A stretch of DNA of 64,000 nucleotides, from the NCBI RefSeq assembly GCF_002979435.1, contig NZ_PCOV01000002.1:434001-498000 (forward strand), read 5' to 3'. Positions 44,472-53,508 of this stretch are shown here, piece after piece (position 1 is the stretch's first letter; each line of letters opens with the position of its first letter). Below the pieces are notes generated by a model. It saw nothing but the letters and a program-made list of their open reading frames with translations. It was not told where the DNA came from and searched no databases. The DNA is from Microbacterium sp. MYb66 (GTDB lineage Bacteria; Actinomycetota; Actinomycetes; Actinomycetales; Microbacteriaceae). Made by a program: the position numbers and the translations under genes.

Positions 44472-45762
44472 GCACGAACACCTCTTCCTTGTCTGCGCTC
44501 GCGCGGCTGAGAATGGCCGCGGCGAGGAGCAGGATGAGGCACTGCGTCACCGCGAGTCCGTAGAACCAGATCGTGACCCCCACGGTGACCACGAGACCTT
44601 GCATGACGAACATGGCGCCGCCGCGAAGGCGCCAGCTCACGGTGATGATGCGCACCAGGAACAGGAGGAACAACACGAGCCCGACGAATCCGTAACAGAA
44701 CATCAGGGTCCAGGCGTACCCCTGGGTTCCCAGAGAGATACCGATGGATGTATCCATCGCCGGTGTCGCCCACCCGACCAGGGGCGACTCGAGAACCTTC
44801 TCGATCGTCGCCTGATAGATCGTGCTCCGGCCGGTCGTCGTGTCGCTGTATTCCTGCCTTCCCGCGATCGCCGCGAAGACCCCCAGCCCGGCCAGCGCCG
44901 CGACACCGGCGACGAGCGCTCCGAGAGTGAGCAGACCCGCTCGAATCATCCCGCCCGCGAAGAACCGGAAACACATGAAGACGACGAAGACCCCGAGCGC
45001 GATGAACATGCCCCTGTTGCTGGTCTGGGCCGCCGGATACAGGGAGGCGAGCATCGCAGCGCCGAGCCCGACGCGCGCCCACCGAGAGCGCAGACGCGAC
45101 CAGACGAGTGCCATCACCGGAGTCAGCAGCGCATACGCCATTCCCCACGAGTTGGTATACGGGAACGGAGCAGCCGGACGTACGAACGGCTCTTCGACGC
45201 CCCAGGGCTGCTGAACCTCTGCGAGGCGCGGGTAGACGAGCTCGCGCACCAATTCGTTGTTCATGAGCGAGCCGGGTAGAACCTGCGCCAGCGGTGTCGC
45301 GATCCGGACATCGGGGAAGATCGTCGCGAGCGTGCCGAGCACGATCACCGTGAACCAGATCACGGCGAAACCGCCGAGGATCCGATCGACGTTGACCCGC
45401 TCCCTGGCGTTGACGTAATAGAGGAACGCGATCCCGACGGCGAAGAGATCTATGGTCCGCTGGAAGAATCCGATCGCCTGCATCACGCCGGTCAGGGAGA
45501 CGGCGCAGACGAGCACCCATCCCAGAAACGCGCCCCAGACCAGGACGCCGGGCGTCGCCCGCAGTCCTCCGCGAAGGACGAGGAATGCGGCCATGAGCGA
45601 GCCGAAGACGATCGGCACGACGATGCTGAATCCGGTGACCCAATAGAGCGGAAAGCCGTAGAGCCACGCCAGCAGGGGCCATGCCGGCAACACCTGCGCC
45701 CCGGGCGTGATGGCCCAGGGCGCAGGTGCAGGATGCGGCCGGACGGTCGTGTCCGCGCTCAC
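44464..45762 (-). CDS. O-antigen ligase / Wzy-type polymerase
   Basis: The 432-residue protein has eleven or twelve membrane helices and a large external loop (about residues 165-235) containing NELVRELVYPRLAEVQQPWGVEEPF, as in the Wzy/WaaL family. It should polymerise or transfer repeat units outside the membrane. The GTG start overlaps the TGA of the upstream 1372-residue gene. It lies between that gene and the flippase in one operon. Confidence 0.92.
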   Translation of the reverse strand: MSADTTVRPHPAPAPWAITPGAQVLPAWPLLAWLYGFPLYWVTGFSIVVPIVFGSLMAAFLVLRGGLRATPGVLVWGAFLGWVLVCAVSLTGVMQAIGFFQRTIDLFAVGIAFLYYVNARERVNVDRILGGFAVIWFTVIVLGTLATIFPDVRIATPLAQVLPGSLMNNELVRELVYPRLAEVQQPWGVEEPFVRPAAPFPYTNSWGMAYALLTPVMALVWSRLRSRWARVGLGAAMLASLYPAAQTSNRGMFIALGVFVVFMCFRFFAGGMIRAGLLTLGALVAGVAALAGLGVFAAIAGRQEYSDTTTGRSTIYQATIEKVLESPLVGWATPAMDTSIGISLGTQGYAWTLMFCYGFVGLVLFLLFLVRIITVSWRLRGGAMFVMQGLVVTVGVTIWFYGLAVTQCLILLLAAAILSRASADKEEVFVRE

Positions 45763-48700
45763 GTCCCGGCAGCGAGCCGGACACCCGTCATGTCGAAGCT
45801 CAGTCGCGACTGCCCGGCGGCCACCGAATGCACCTCGACGGTGATCACATCGACGCCGTCGGCGAGCACGGTCAGCGGGATGGCCACGGTGACGGGCTTC
45901 TGAGCCGCGTCGGCGGGGAGGGCGAGCGTGTCGGCCGTGATCGCGCCCTCGGGCATGTTGACGCGACCGACCTCGGTTCCATTCACATACACCACGATGC
46001 CACCCGACGACTGAGGGGTCAACGTGACCGACTGTGTTCCGGCCGTCTCGTTGAGATCCACCTTCGCGCGGAAGTACGTGGTGATCGGGCTCGCCTCACC
46101 GGCGTCCTCCAGGACGGTTCCGGCGAAGTCCTGCGGCGCCTCGACGCCCCGCAGGAACGAACCGGTCCCGGTCGGCCACGACGAGTCGTCGTAGCCGTTC
46201 GTCGTCCACTCCGGTGCCGGAGCCTCCGCCCCGACGTGATAGCTCCACACCGACTTGGCAGTGAGGACATCCGTCGAGATCGGAGCCGGGGTCTCGTCGA
46301 CGGGGGCCGGAGCCTCCTCGACGGGAGGCGCGACCGGTGCAGGAGTCGAAGGCTCCTCGGTCGTGGCCTTCTTCTCGGCCTTGGGGGCGTCCACGGGCTT
46401 CTCGGCCGGGGCGACCTCGGGAGCCGGAGCGGTCGCTCCGCGCATGCGCTGCTGCGCATCGCCCGCGCCTGCCGGCACCGCGGTCGCCACGAGCTCGAAG
46501 CTGTGGCTCGGCGTCGTCCGGTAGTTCGAGTGCACCTCGACGCTCACGTTGTTCGCACCGTCGCGGAGCAGGGTCAGAGGCACGTCGACGACCACCGGGT
46601 TGGCGAGCGCCTGTGCGGCGCTGGGCACCGCCGTCGCGTAGGTCGTGTGTCCGACGGTCCCGGCCGGAAGGTTCACGCGACTCACTTCGGTTCCGTTCAC
46701 CGAGACCCGGATCCCGTCGTCCGCTCGCGTCGTGATGACGAACGATCCGAGCGCCGACACGTCATCGACCGTGAAGTCCTTCCGGAAGTACGACGTGAGA
46801 GGTCTGGTTCCTTCGACGGTGAGCGTCGTACCGAGGTTCGTGTGACCCCAGCCCAGAGGTGCCGTGCCGACAGCCCAACCCGATGCGTCGAAGACGTCAG
46901 CGGCCCAACCGGCAGCCGGAGCATCCGCGCCGAAGTAGTACGACCACTGCGACTGCGCGCCGATGACATCCACCGGAACCGGTTCCGGTTCCGGCTGCTC
47001 ACCCAGCGTGAGCATCCCGGTCAACTCGAAGCTCGCGCTGGGAGTGGTGCGGTAGTTCGAGTGCACCTCCGCCGTGATGGTGTTCGCGCCGGTCTGCAGC
47101 AGCGAACCGGGGACCGTGAACGTCACGGGGTTGGCGACGGCACTCGCCGCGCTGGGCGCCGAGCTCGCGTACGTCGTGAATCCCACTGCGCCTGCCGGCA
47201 TGTTCGCGCGGCCGACCTCTGTTCCGTTGACGTAGACGATGATGCCGTCATCGGCCCGGGTGGTCAGAGTCAGGGACTCGACCCCCGCCGCATCCTGCAC
47301 ATCGAACGTGCGCTGGTAGTAAGACGTGACCGGCTTCGTGCCGTCGATCGTCAGCGTCGTACCGAGGCCGGAGTGCCCCCATCCGAGCGGAGCGGCTCCC
47401 GTCCGCCAGCTCGACACGTCGGCGCCCGGCAGCTGCCAGCCGGCGGCGGGTGCCGTCGCGGCGAACCAGTACGCCCAGTTCGCACCGGCGGTCAGCACGT
47501 CGACCGGCTGAGCGAGCACGGCGGGCGTGATCACGGGTGTCGACGCAGATCGGTTGCCTGCCGCGTCGACCGAGCGCACGAAGTACCGCGTACCCTGCCC
47601 GGCGGCCGGAAGCGAGTACCTCGTGTCGGTGGTCGTGGCGATCGTCCGATCGTTGCGCAGCACCTCATAGCTCGCGCCGTCCACCGCATCCCAGGTGAGG
47701 GTGTCGGTGCCGTCGGCACGCGCCGCGGTCAGACCGGTCGGGGTCGTCGGAGCGACAGCATCCCTCGGAGCGAATCGAGCGAATGCGCCGGTCCATCGGT
47801 TGGTCGCATCGGCCTGTCGCACGTGGGTGAGGTCGCCGCCGAGCCACAGCGAGCCGTTGCTCGCCTGCTCGATGGCCCAGACGCCGTACCCGACGCGCAT
47901 CGTGATCTGCGGGTTGAAGTCCGCGGAGAACGATCCGTCCGCCGTGTTCCAGAATCCGGCCTGATCGATGTGCTCCACGCGGTGGTAGTTCGTCGGGGTC
48001 GGCCACGTCGTGGCTCCCTGGTAGACGTTCTCCGAGCAGTGGCAGCCGGCGACGAGATAGTCGTTCCAGGTGTTGATGGCTTGGAAGTCGCCACCGTTCT
48101 GGGTGATGTTGGACGTGTCCAGAGCCATCGTGTCGCGGGAGTAGCTGAACAGCGAGTGCTCAGAGCCACCGAGCCAGACCTTGTCGCCGATCTCCCTGAC
48201 CGCCTGCTGGTATCCGCTTCGACCGTTGTCGCGGTTGGAGAAGAGCACCGACCACGGGATGACGGAGCCGTCGCTGACGTTGTAGGCGCCGCCGCGCTCG
48301 GTCACCGTCTCCCAGTTGCTGAGGCCGAAGTACCCGGCGGCGTACACGCGGTCGCCGCGAGCAGAGGCATCGACCGACACGACGGTGCCGTCGAGGAGCG
48401 GGTTCCACGCATCAGGCGCGAGGGTGGAGAGGTTCAGCCGCCCGAGGTTGCGCATGTAGACCTCGCGGGTCACGCCGCTTCCCGTCGCGTGAGTGAACCG
48501 ACCTCCGATGTACAGATATCCGTCCTGGACGTCCATGGTGCGCAGCAGCGGCGGGGTGCCGCCGGTGTAGTTGATGATCTTGGTCGTGACGGTCGGGTCG
48601 ACCGCGCCGGTGCTCGGGTTGAGGACGGCGAAGGCCGGCGCGCTCACACCGTTCACCGTGTTGAAGGCGCCACCGATCGCGAGGCGTCCGTCCGGGAGTG

Positions 48701-49877
48701 CGGCGAGCGTCTTGACCTGGTTGTTCAACACCGGGCGGAAGGTGGAGATCCACTCGCCCGTCGCCACGTCGAACGCGGCCAGGTAGCTCTGCTCGACCTG
48801 TCCTGTTCCGCCCGCGGTGCGCTGGACGTACTTGAAGTTGCCGCCGACGTACATGACACCGGCGATCTCGACGAAATCGGAGACCTCGGTGTTGAGCTCA
48901 CCGGAACCGCCGGCCCCCAGACCGGAGACTCCCCAGGAGTTCAGCTGTGCGTAGCTGGAAGCCGTCGCGACGACGGTTTTCTGCGGCGTGCCTGCGTCGG
49001 GGATCGGCGTGGCGAAGATGTCGGCGCTCATCAGGCGCGGGCGCAGGAACACCTGCGTGAAGGGGCGCGGGTACGGCGACGAGGTGTCGGCCTGCCAGAG
49101 GTAGGAATCGGCTGCGGGGTTTCCGCGCGCGCTCGACCCGTACTGGAAGCCTCTCGCCCAGCCGCGGGTGCCGCCGCCGACGTTCGTCTCGACTCGACGG
49201 AACGTGTTGTCGCGTCCGAAGCTGCCGGTGTTGCCGCCCGAAGACGTCTCACCGTTGAAGGAGTACGTCCCGACCTGCTGCACGCCGGCGAACTGCCACG
49301 ACCACTTGGCGCGAGGAGTGGCGTACTTGAAGCGCACTTCCTGCCACGTGGTTCCGGCGACGTTCTGCGCGCGGCGCAGTCGCACACCCTCCTGCAGCGC
49401 GTCGACATTGCCACCGTTCAGCAGCCCGGTGACGGTGTCCGTCGGGAGCTGGGCGGGCGAGAATGCGGCCGGACCGGTGGGGTTCTCCCACACGTCCTTC
49501 GGCGTCAGCCTGCCGACGTTGCCCTGCAGCCAGTTCTCTCGCCCGCGACCGATGAGCACCCATCCGCCGCCGTCGGTCACCTGGTCGCAGTAGAACTGCT
49601 GCGGTGCTCCGAGTTCCGGCGTGTTCAGCCAGTAGACGCCCGACCCTGCCGCGGGGGCGGTCTGCTTGATCTCCCAGCATGAGGCGGCCGCAGTCTCCTG
49701 CGTCTGGCCGATCGACGTCGCCGATACGGCGGCGGGCGCGAGGTCAGCGGTGACCGGCGACGCCGCCGACGCGGCGGTCGGAGTGAACAGCGCGCCCACG
49801 ACTGCCAGCGCGGCGATGGCCGCGACGGACAGCCGAGACCGGCTTGATGACTTCTGCTGCGTAATCCCCAGCGACAT
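45759..49877 (-). CDS. 1372-residue secreted protein: fibrinogen-related domain, beta-propeller, FN3, three galactose-binding-like repeats
   Basis: A signal peptide (about 1-38) is followed by a fibrinogen-related domain (about 66-290: CWEIKQ, then YCDQVTDGGGWVLIGRG), a beta-propeller region (about 340-720) with repeated YVGGNF/AIGGAF/YIGGRF strands, an FN3 domain (about 725-790), and three beta-sandwich repeats (about 792-968, 969-1135, 1202-1372) sharing APLGWG, TTRADDGI, VNGTEV and VEVHS. No sortase signal or membrane anchor is seen. As first gene of the EPS operon it probably binds the polymer. A G-loop hairpin holds its ribosome site. Confidence 0.88.
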   Translation of the reverse strand: MSLGITQQKSSSRSRLSVAAIAALAVVGALFTPTAASAASPVTADLAPAAVSATSIGQTQETAAASCWEIKQTAPAAGSGVYWLNTPELGAPQQFYCDQVTDGGGWVLIGRGRENWLQGNVGRLTPKDVWENPTGPAAFSPAQLPTDTVTGLLNGGNVDALQEGVRLRRAQNVAGTTWQEVRFKYATPRAKWSWQFAGVQQVGTYSFNGETSSGGNTGSFGRDNTFRRVETNVGGGTRGWARGFQYGSSARGNPAADSYLWQADTSSPYPRPFTQVFLRPRLMSADIFATPIPDAGTPQKTVVATASSYAQLNSWGVSGLGAGGSGELNTEVSDFVEIAGVMYVGGNFKYVQRTAGGTGQVEQSYLAAFDVATGEWISTFRPVLNNQVKTLAALPDGRLAIGGAFNTVNGVSAPAFAVLNPSTGAVDPTVTTKIINYTGGTPPLLRTMDVQDGYLYIGGRFTHATGSGVTREVYMRNLGRLNLSTLAPDAWNPLLDGTVVSVDASARGDRVYAAGYFGLSNWETVTERGGAYNVSDGSVIPWSVLFSNRDNGRSGYQQAVREIGDKVWLGGSEHSLFSYSRDTMALDTSNITQNGGDFQAINTWNDYLVAGCHCSENVYQGATTWPTPTNYHRVEHIDQAGFWNTADGSFSADFNPQITMRVGYGVWAIEQASNGSLWLGGDLTHVRQADATNRWTGAFARFAPRDAVAPTTPTGLTAARADGTDTLTWDAVDGASYEVLRNDRTIATTTDTRYSLPAAGQGTRYFVRSVDAAGNRSASTPVITPAVLAQPVDVLTAGANWAYWFAATAPAAGWQLPGADVSSWRTGAAPLGWGHSGLGTTLTIDGTKPVTSYYQRTFDVQDAAGVESLTLTTRADDGIIVYVNGTEVGRANMPAGAVGFTTYASSAPSAASAVANPVTFTVPGSLLQTGANTITAEVHSNYRTTPSASFELTGMLTLGEQPEPEPVPVDVIGAQSQWSYYFGADAPAAGWAADVFDASGWAVGTAPLGWGHTNLGTTLTVEGTRPLTSYFRKDFTVDDVSALGSFVITTRADDGIRVSVNGTEVSRVNLPAGTVGHTTYATAVPSAAQALANPVVVDVPLTLLRDGANNVSVEVHSNYRTTPSHSFELVATAVPAGAGDAQQRMRGATAPAPEVAPAEKPVDAPKAEKKATTEEPSTPAPVAPPVEEAPAPVDETPAPISTDVLTAKSVWSYHVGAEAPAPEWTTNGYDDSSWPTGTGSFLRGVEAPQDFAGTVLEDAGEASPITTYFRAKVDLNETAGTQSVTLTPQSSGGIVVYVNGTEVGRVNMPEGAITADTLALPADAAQKPVTVAIPLTVLADGVDVITVEVHSVAAGQSRLSFDMTGVRLAAGT

Positions 49878-49878
49878 G

Positions 49879-49896
49879 ATGACTCCCCAGAATCAT
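49879..49896 (-). promoter_or_regulatory. G-loop hairpin over the ribosome site of the 1372-residue gene
   Basis: On the minus strand ATGATT-CTGGGG-AGTCAT forms a 6-bp stem (one G-T pair) with loop CTGGGG, ending one base before the ATG. The Shine-Dalgarno GGGGAG lies in the loop and first stem bases. Confidence 0.6.
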
Positions 49897-50017
49897 TGAA
49901 AAAGTGAACTGCTCAAGGTGAAAAGAACTGTTACTGCGTACTACTGGCGTCGCCGGGCGTTTCGCGTCAAGAACGTTTCGTATATGAGTTGTCGGGCAAC
50001 GAAGACGGGCGGAGCCG

Positions 50018-50614
50018 TCAACAAGCGGGATCGTCGGCGAATGTCTGCCCGATGATCTTCCATGCGCCGTCGACCTGCTCGATGGCGAATATCTTCCACG
50101 CCCGCGGCGACCCACCGGTGACGACATCACCGGCAGCATCGTGGATGACCACATCGGACGAGTCGATGCAGGCGCGTATGGTGGCCGTCGCGGGCGTCTT
50201 GGACGCGTCGTACTCCAGGGTCTCGACCCCGTCGACGGTCGCCTGGCCCGATCGAGTCCAGCCCTGATCCTCCAGCTCCATGCGCTCCGCTTCCACCCCG
50301 CTGAGGTAGATGGGCGCGGCGACCGCCTTCAGACTGTCCAGGACGACGTCGATGTCTCCGGCGTTCACGGTGGTCGTGACGTCGAGGACGCTGGAGACCA
50401 GGTCTTCGAATGCGTCTTCGACAGCCGCCGCAGGCGCGCTCGGCCCGGTGGTCGGCGGAACGACGGTCGGGATGGGAGTCGGCGTCGCCGTGGCTGACGC
50501 GTTCTGCGCGGAGGGGCTTCCGGACTGCCCCAGGGCGATGACGGCAACGGATGCCGCTGCGGCGAGGACGACGGCGGCCGAAGCCCCTGCGATCCACTTC
50601 ATCCGGGCGTTCAT
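50018..50614 (-). CDS. Membrane-anchored extracellular protein of unknown function
   Basis: The 198-residue protein has an N-terminal hydrophobic segment (about residues 7-28), a Thr/Pro-rich linker and an extracellular domain of about 130 residues with AFEDLVSSVLDVTTTVNAGD, RACIDSSDVVIHD and a C-terminal WKIIGQTF strand. The fold suggests an NTF2-like or lumazine-binding domain but this is not certain. The ATG overlaps the stop of the upstream glycosyltransferase (ATGA). Confidence 0.78.
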   Translation of the reverse strand: MNARMKWIAGASAAVVLAAAASVAVIALGQSGSPSAQNASATATPTPIPTVVPPTTGPSAPAAAVEDAFEDLVSSVLDVTTTVNAGDIDVVLDSLKAVAAPIYLSGVEAERMELEDQGWTRSGQATVDGVETLEYDASKTPATATIRACIDSSDVVIHDAAGDVVTGGSPRAWKIFAIEQVDGAWKIIGQTFADDPAC

Positions 50615-51537
50615 ATCCCACGTCCACGGTTGTTGAGGGCGGTGACGATCCGCTCGGGCGAGACGATCCCGGAGAGCGCGATCCAGGTCAGCGCCACGCG
50701 AGGCTCGCTCGCGCGATGTCTGCGGGCTCGTCGCACCCAGTGCTTGGCCGACGCCTTCGAACCCGCCGCCGCGTAGGCGAATGCGACCTGACCGCACATG
50801 CGGGCGGCGTTGCTGTCGTCGAGGAGCAGGTCCTTGTGCTTCTCGAGCAGGAACCCGAGCCCTTCGGCCATGGGTGCCCAGCGGCCGGCGAAGTAGGACG
50901 TGCGGTCCCAGTGCACGATGACCAACGGATGCGGGACGCTCACGATGTCGCCGCGCTCCGTGAGCTGCAGGAGGAGATCGTAGTCCTCGCCGTACGAGTG
51001 CGGGATCGCCTCGTCCACCCCGACCGGCAGATCGAGAAGATCGCTGCGACGGAACAGGAAGGATGAGGGATGGATCTCACCGATGCGCGAGGCGAGGAAG
51101 TCCTTCCGGGTGCTGACGGCGGGCGGAATGCGGACGATCGACTCGCTCTGCGTGACGATCTCGATTCCGGCCGAGACACCGACGGCATCCGGCACCTGCG
51201 CCCACAGCGCGACCTGCTCGCGGAGCTTCACGGGCAGCCATTCGTCGTCGTCATCGCAGAAGGCGAGCAGCTCTCCCGTGGCGGCGGCGATACCGGTGTT
51301 GCGACCGCCGGCGAGGCCAGGAGTGCGATCGTTCGCCATGGTGCGAAGGGTGACCGAGCCCAGCACGGGCCTCACGTCGTCGAGCGGGTCGATATCGCAC
51401 TGGTCGTACACGATCACGATCTCGACGCCGCCCGCGTACTCCTGGGCGGCGATCGATCGAACCGCGCGGCGAAGCAGTTCTGCACGTCCTCGCGTCGCGA
51501 TCACGACGGACACGGCGGGTTCGACCACGACGCTCAT
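50611..51537 (-). CDS. Family 2 glycosyltransferase
   Basis: This 308-residue GT2 enzyme begins with a typical nucleotide-sugar fold (VSVVIATRGRAELLRRAVRSI), has the metal-binding region FCDDDDEWLP (about residues 93-102) and the acceptor-site segment around PHSYGEDYDLLLQL. It starts within the stop of the CDP-alcohol phosphotransferase gene (ATGA). It probably adds a sugar to the EPS repeat unit or to a phospholipid-linked glycan. Confidence 0.92.
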   Translation of the reverse strand: MSVVVEPAVSVVIATRGRAELLRRAVRSIAAQEYAGGVEIVIVYDQCDIDPLDDVRPVLGSVTLRTMANDRTPGLAGGRNTGIAAATGELLAFCDDDDEWLPVKLREQVALWAQVPDAVGVSAGIEIVTQSESIVRIPPAVSTRKDFLASRIGEIHPSSFLFRRSDLLDLPVGVDEAIPHSYGEDYDLLLQLTERGDIVSVPHPLVIVHWDRTSYFAGRWAPMAEGLGFLLEKHKDLLLDDSNAARMCGQVAFAYAAAGSKASAKHWVRRARRHRASEPRVALTWIALSGIVSPERIVTALNNRGRGI

Positions 51538-52271
51538 CGCTGACCTCCTTCGGCGAGTTCACGCCAGCGGCGGCGCGCGGAGAAGATCATGTGCGCCACG
51601 TTGGCGAGCATCAGCAGCAGGTAAGCCGCGACGAAGAGAGGGAGAACACCCCACAGCACGAACACCCAGCACAGGACGCCGGGGTCGGTGGGCAACAGGA
51701 TCCAGGACTGCATCCGCCGCACCTCCGTCCGCTCCACTCGCGCGTTGTCGCGCAGCAGGCCACCGACGTTCTGGCTCAGGAAGCTGGCCGATGCGAGAAC
51801 CGAGAAGAGCGCGGCGGCCACGGCGAGCGTGGTCATGCCGGACATCAGGAAGGCTGCCGCGATCGCGAGGTGGACGGCCGGGAGACGGACGGCGTCGAGC
51901 GTGTGATCGAGCCACTCGCCCTGGAGGCTCGATGTGCCCTGGAGCCGCGCCAACTGGCCGTCGGCGGAATCCAGCGCATACCCGATCGCGAGGAGCAGCG
52001 CGGCGGCGAAACCCGCGAGCACCGGCGAGTACGCCTGCAGCAGCAGGAACGAGGCGAGTCCGGCGAAGGTGAACACGATGCTGACGACCGAGACGGCCGA
52101 CGGCGTCGCTTTCACCGCGCCGAAGAAGGCCGCGAACACCCGCGCCGCGCGTCGGTTCACCCAGCGCGTGTACGCGGGTACTCCTACGCCAGGCTTCTGC
52201 GCGGAATCGAGGCGTCTGAGCGCCGAACGAAACGAAAGTGGCGCTTCAACGCCAAGGTCTACCCCAGTCAT
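51534..52271 (-). CDS. CDP-alcohol phosphatidyltransferase family membrane enzyme
   Basis: The 245-residue protein has several membrane helices and the diagnostic motif running from SADGQLARLQG to LDHTLDA, which fits D(x)2DG(x)2AR(x)8G(x)3D(x)3D with the first part as DSADGQLAR. It transfers a phospho-alcohol from a CDP-alcohol. The ATG at 52271 follows GGGGAG. It heads the operon with the GT2 gene. The cytidylyltransferase at 54850 could supply its substrate. Confidence 0.9.
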   Translation of the reverse strand: MTGVDLGVEAPLSFRSALRRLDSAQKPGVGVPAYTRWVNRRAARVFAAFFGAVKATPSAVSVVSIVFTFAGLASFLLLQAYSPVLAGFAAALLLAIGYALDSADGQLARLQGTSSLQGEWLDHTLDAVRLPAVHLAIAAAFLMSGMTTLAVAAALFSVLASASFLSQNVGGLLRDNARVERTEVRRMQSWILLPTDPGVLCWVFVLWGVLPLFVAAYLLLMLANVAHMIFSARRRWRELAEGGQR

Positions 52272-52303
52272 AAGACCGTTCTCCCCAAAAATCCCCAGTT
52301 GAC

Positions 52304-52346
52304 GGAAATCCCTACATTCCCGCCGATCACCTCCCCCGAGGTGACC
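52304..52346 (-). promoter_or_regulatory. Two G-loop hairpins in the leader of the CDP-alcohol phosphotransferase operon
   Basis: On the minus strand arms GGTCACCT and AGGTGATC enclose CGGGGG (52346-52325), starting about where transcription begins, and GGGAAT-GTAGGG-ATTTCC follows (52321-52304). Two unpaired TGGGGA copies come next, the second serving as ribosome site. The presumed -10 is TACGCT at 52359-52354. Confidence 0.55.
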
Positions 52347-52353
52347 TCCCCGA

Positions 52354-52359
52354 AGCGTA
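52354..52359 (-). promoter_or_regulatory. -10 element TACGCT with extended TGG
   Basis: Minus-strand TGGTACGCT fits an extended -10. Transcription would begin near 52347, leaving a leader of about 75 nt that contains the two hairpins. Confidence 0.5.
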
Positions 52360-52449
52360 CCAGAATATCGAGCGCCCGCACGGACCAATTTCTCCGCTCA
52401 CGATGCCGACTCTCACCGGGACGCCTCCCGCGCCATACTGGGACTCATC

Positions 52450-52929
52450 ATGGGAAAGACAACCCCCGACCGCGATCGGTTGAAGATCCTCTTCGTCGCC
52501 TCCACCGGCGGACACCTCACTCAGCTGCTCGCACTGCGCGACTGGTGGGCCACGCAGGAGCGCGCGTGGGTGAGCTTCGATCACCCGCATGCGCACGCCG
52601 CACTCGCCGATGAGCAGGTGACCTGGGCGTTCTCGCCGACGACCAGGAACATTCCCAACGCGATTCGCAATCTGTTCCTGGCGCGCCGCGTCCTTCGGCG
52701 ATATCGACCAGACATCGTGGTGTCGACCGGAGCCGGTGTCGCCGTGCCCTTCTTCTGGACCGCACGAGCTCTCGGCATCCGCACTCTCTACATTGAGGTG
52801 ATCGATCGCATCTCCACTCGGACGATGACCGGACGGATGGTGTATCCGACCGTGGATGCCTTCGCGGTCCAGTGGCCCGAGCAACAGGCGCTCTATCCGG
52901 ATTCGCGCGTGATCGGAGCCACCCTGTGA
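52450..52929 (+). CDS. Alg14/PssD-like glycosyltransferase subunit
   Basis: The 159-residue protein contains LFVASTGGHLTQLLALRDWW (about residues 15-34) and DIVVSTGAGVAVPFFWTARALG, the pattern of Alg14 and bacterial PssD, which anchor and position the donor-binding partner. The stop overlaps the GTG of the next gene (GTGA), so the two subunits are made together. GGGA precedes the ATG. Confidence 0.9.
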   Translation: MGKTTPDRDRLKILFVASTGGHLTQLLALRDWWATQERAWVSFDHPHAHAALADEQVTWAFSPTTRNIPNAIRNLFLARRVLRRYRPDIVVSTGAGVAVPFFWTARALGIRTLYIEVIDRISTRTMTGRMVYPTVDAFAVQWPEQQALYPDSRVIGATL

Positions 52930-53504
52930 GCACGCGGATCTTCGTCTCGGTCGGGACGGACCATCATCCGTTCGATCGACTGATCGCGTGGATCGATCAG
53001 TGGGTCGCTGCGCAACAGGACGTCTCGCTGATCGTGCAGAACGGCTACTCGGCCGCCTCGACGACCGGTGAGAACCACATGATGATGACGGGCGACGAGT
53101 TGCAGCGGCACTATCGGTCCGCCGACATCGTCGTGTCCCAGGTCGGCCCGGGCACCATCGCCGACGCGAACGCCGCCGGCGTCGTCCCGATCGTGGTCCC
53201 CCGTGACCCGAGCCTCGGCGAGGTGGTCGACGATCATCAGTACGCGTTCGGGGAGTTCATGGCGGATCGCGGGCGCTGCACGGTCGTCACCACGGAGGCG
53301 GATCTGCGGTCGGCGCTGGACCACCTGATCTCGACCCCCGGCGCCCAACGCTTCCAACCGGATGCCGACGACGTCAGCGCGAGCGCCGCGGTCGCCGCAC
53401 TCGTCGCAGAGCTGGTGGCCCAGCCCCGCCGCCGCCTCGCATGGCGACGTGTCACCGCGATGATCCGCCGCCCGTCACCGCAGCCCCCACGACGGACGCC
53501 GTGA
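52926..53504 (+). CDS. Alg13/PssE-like glycosyltransferase subunit (GT28 C-terminal domain)
   Basis: The 192-residue protein starts MSTRIFVSVGTDHHPFDRLI and has the nucleotide-sugar binding segment QVGPGTIADANAAGVVPIVVPR typical of GT28/Alg13. Together with the preceding gene it forms a split enzyme that probably transfers a UDP-sugar such as GlcNAc or glucuronate to the lipid-linked primer. The C-terminal 25 residues are basic and proline-rich. Confidence 0.9.
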   Translation: MSTRIFVSVGTDHHPFDRLIAWIDQWVAAQQDVSLIVQNGYSAASTTGENHMMMTGDELQRHYRSADIVVSQVGPGTIADANAAGVVPIVVPRDPSLGEVVDDHQYAFGEFMADRGRCTVVTTEADLRSALDHLISTPGAQRFQPDADDVSASAAVAALVAELVAQPRRRLAWRRVTAMIRRPSPQPPRRTP

Positions 53505-53508
53505 GCTC

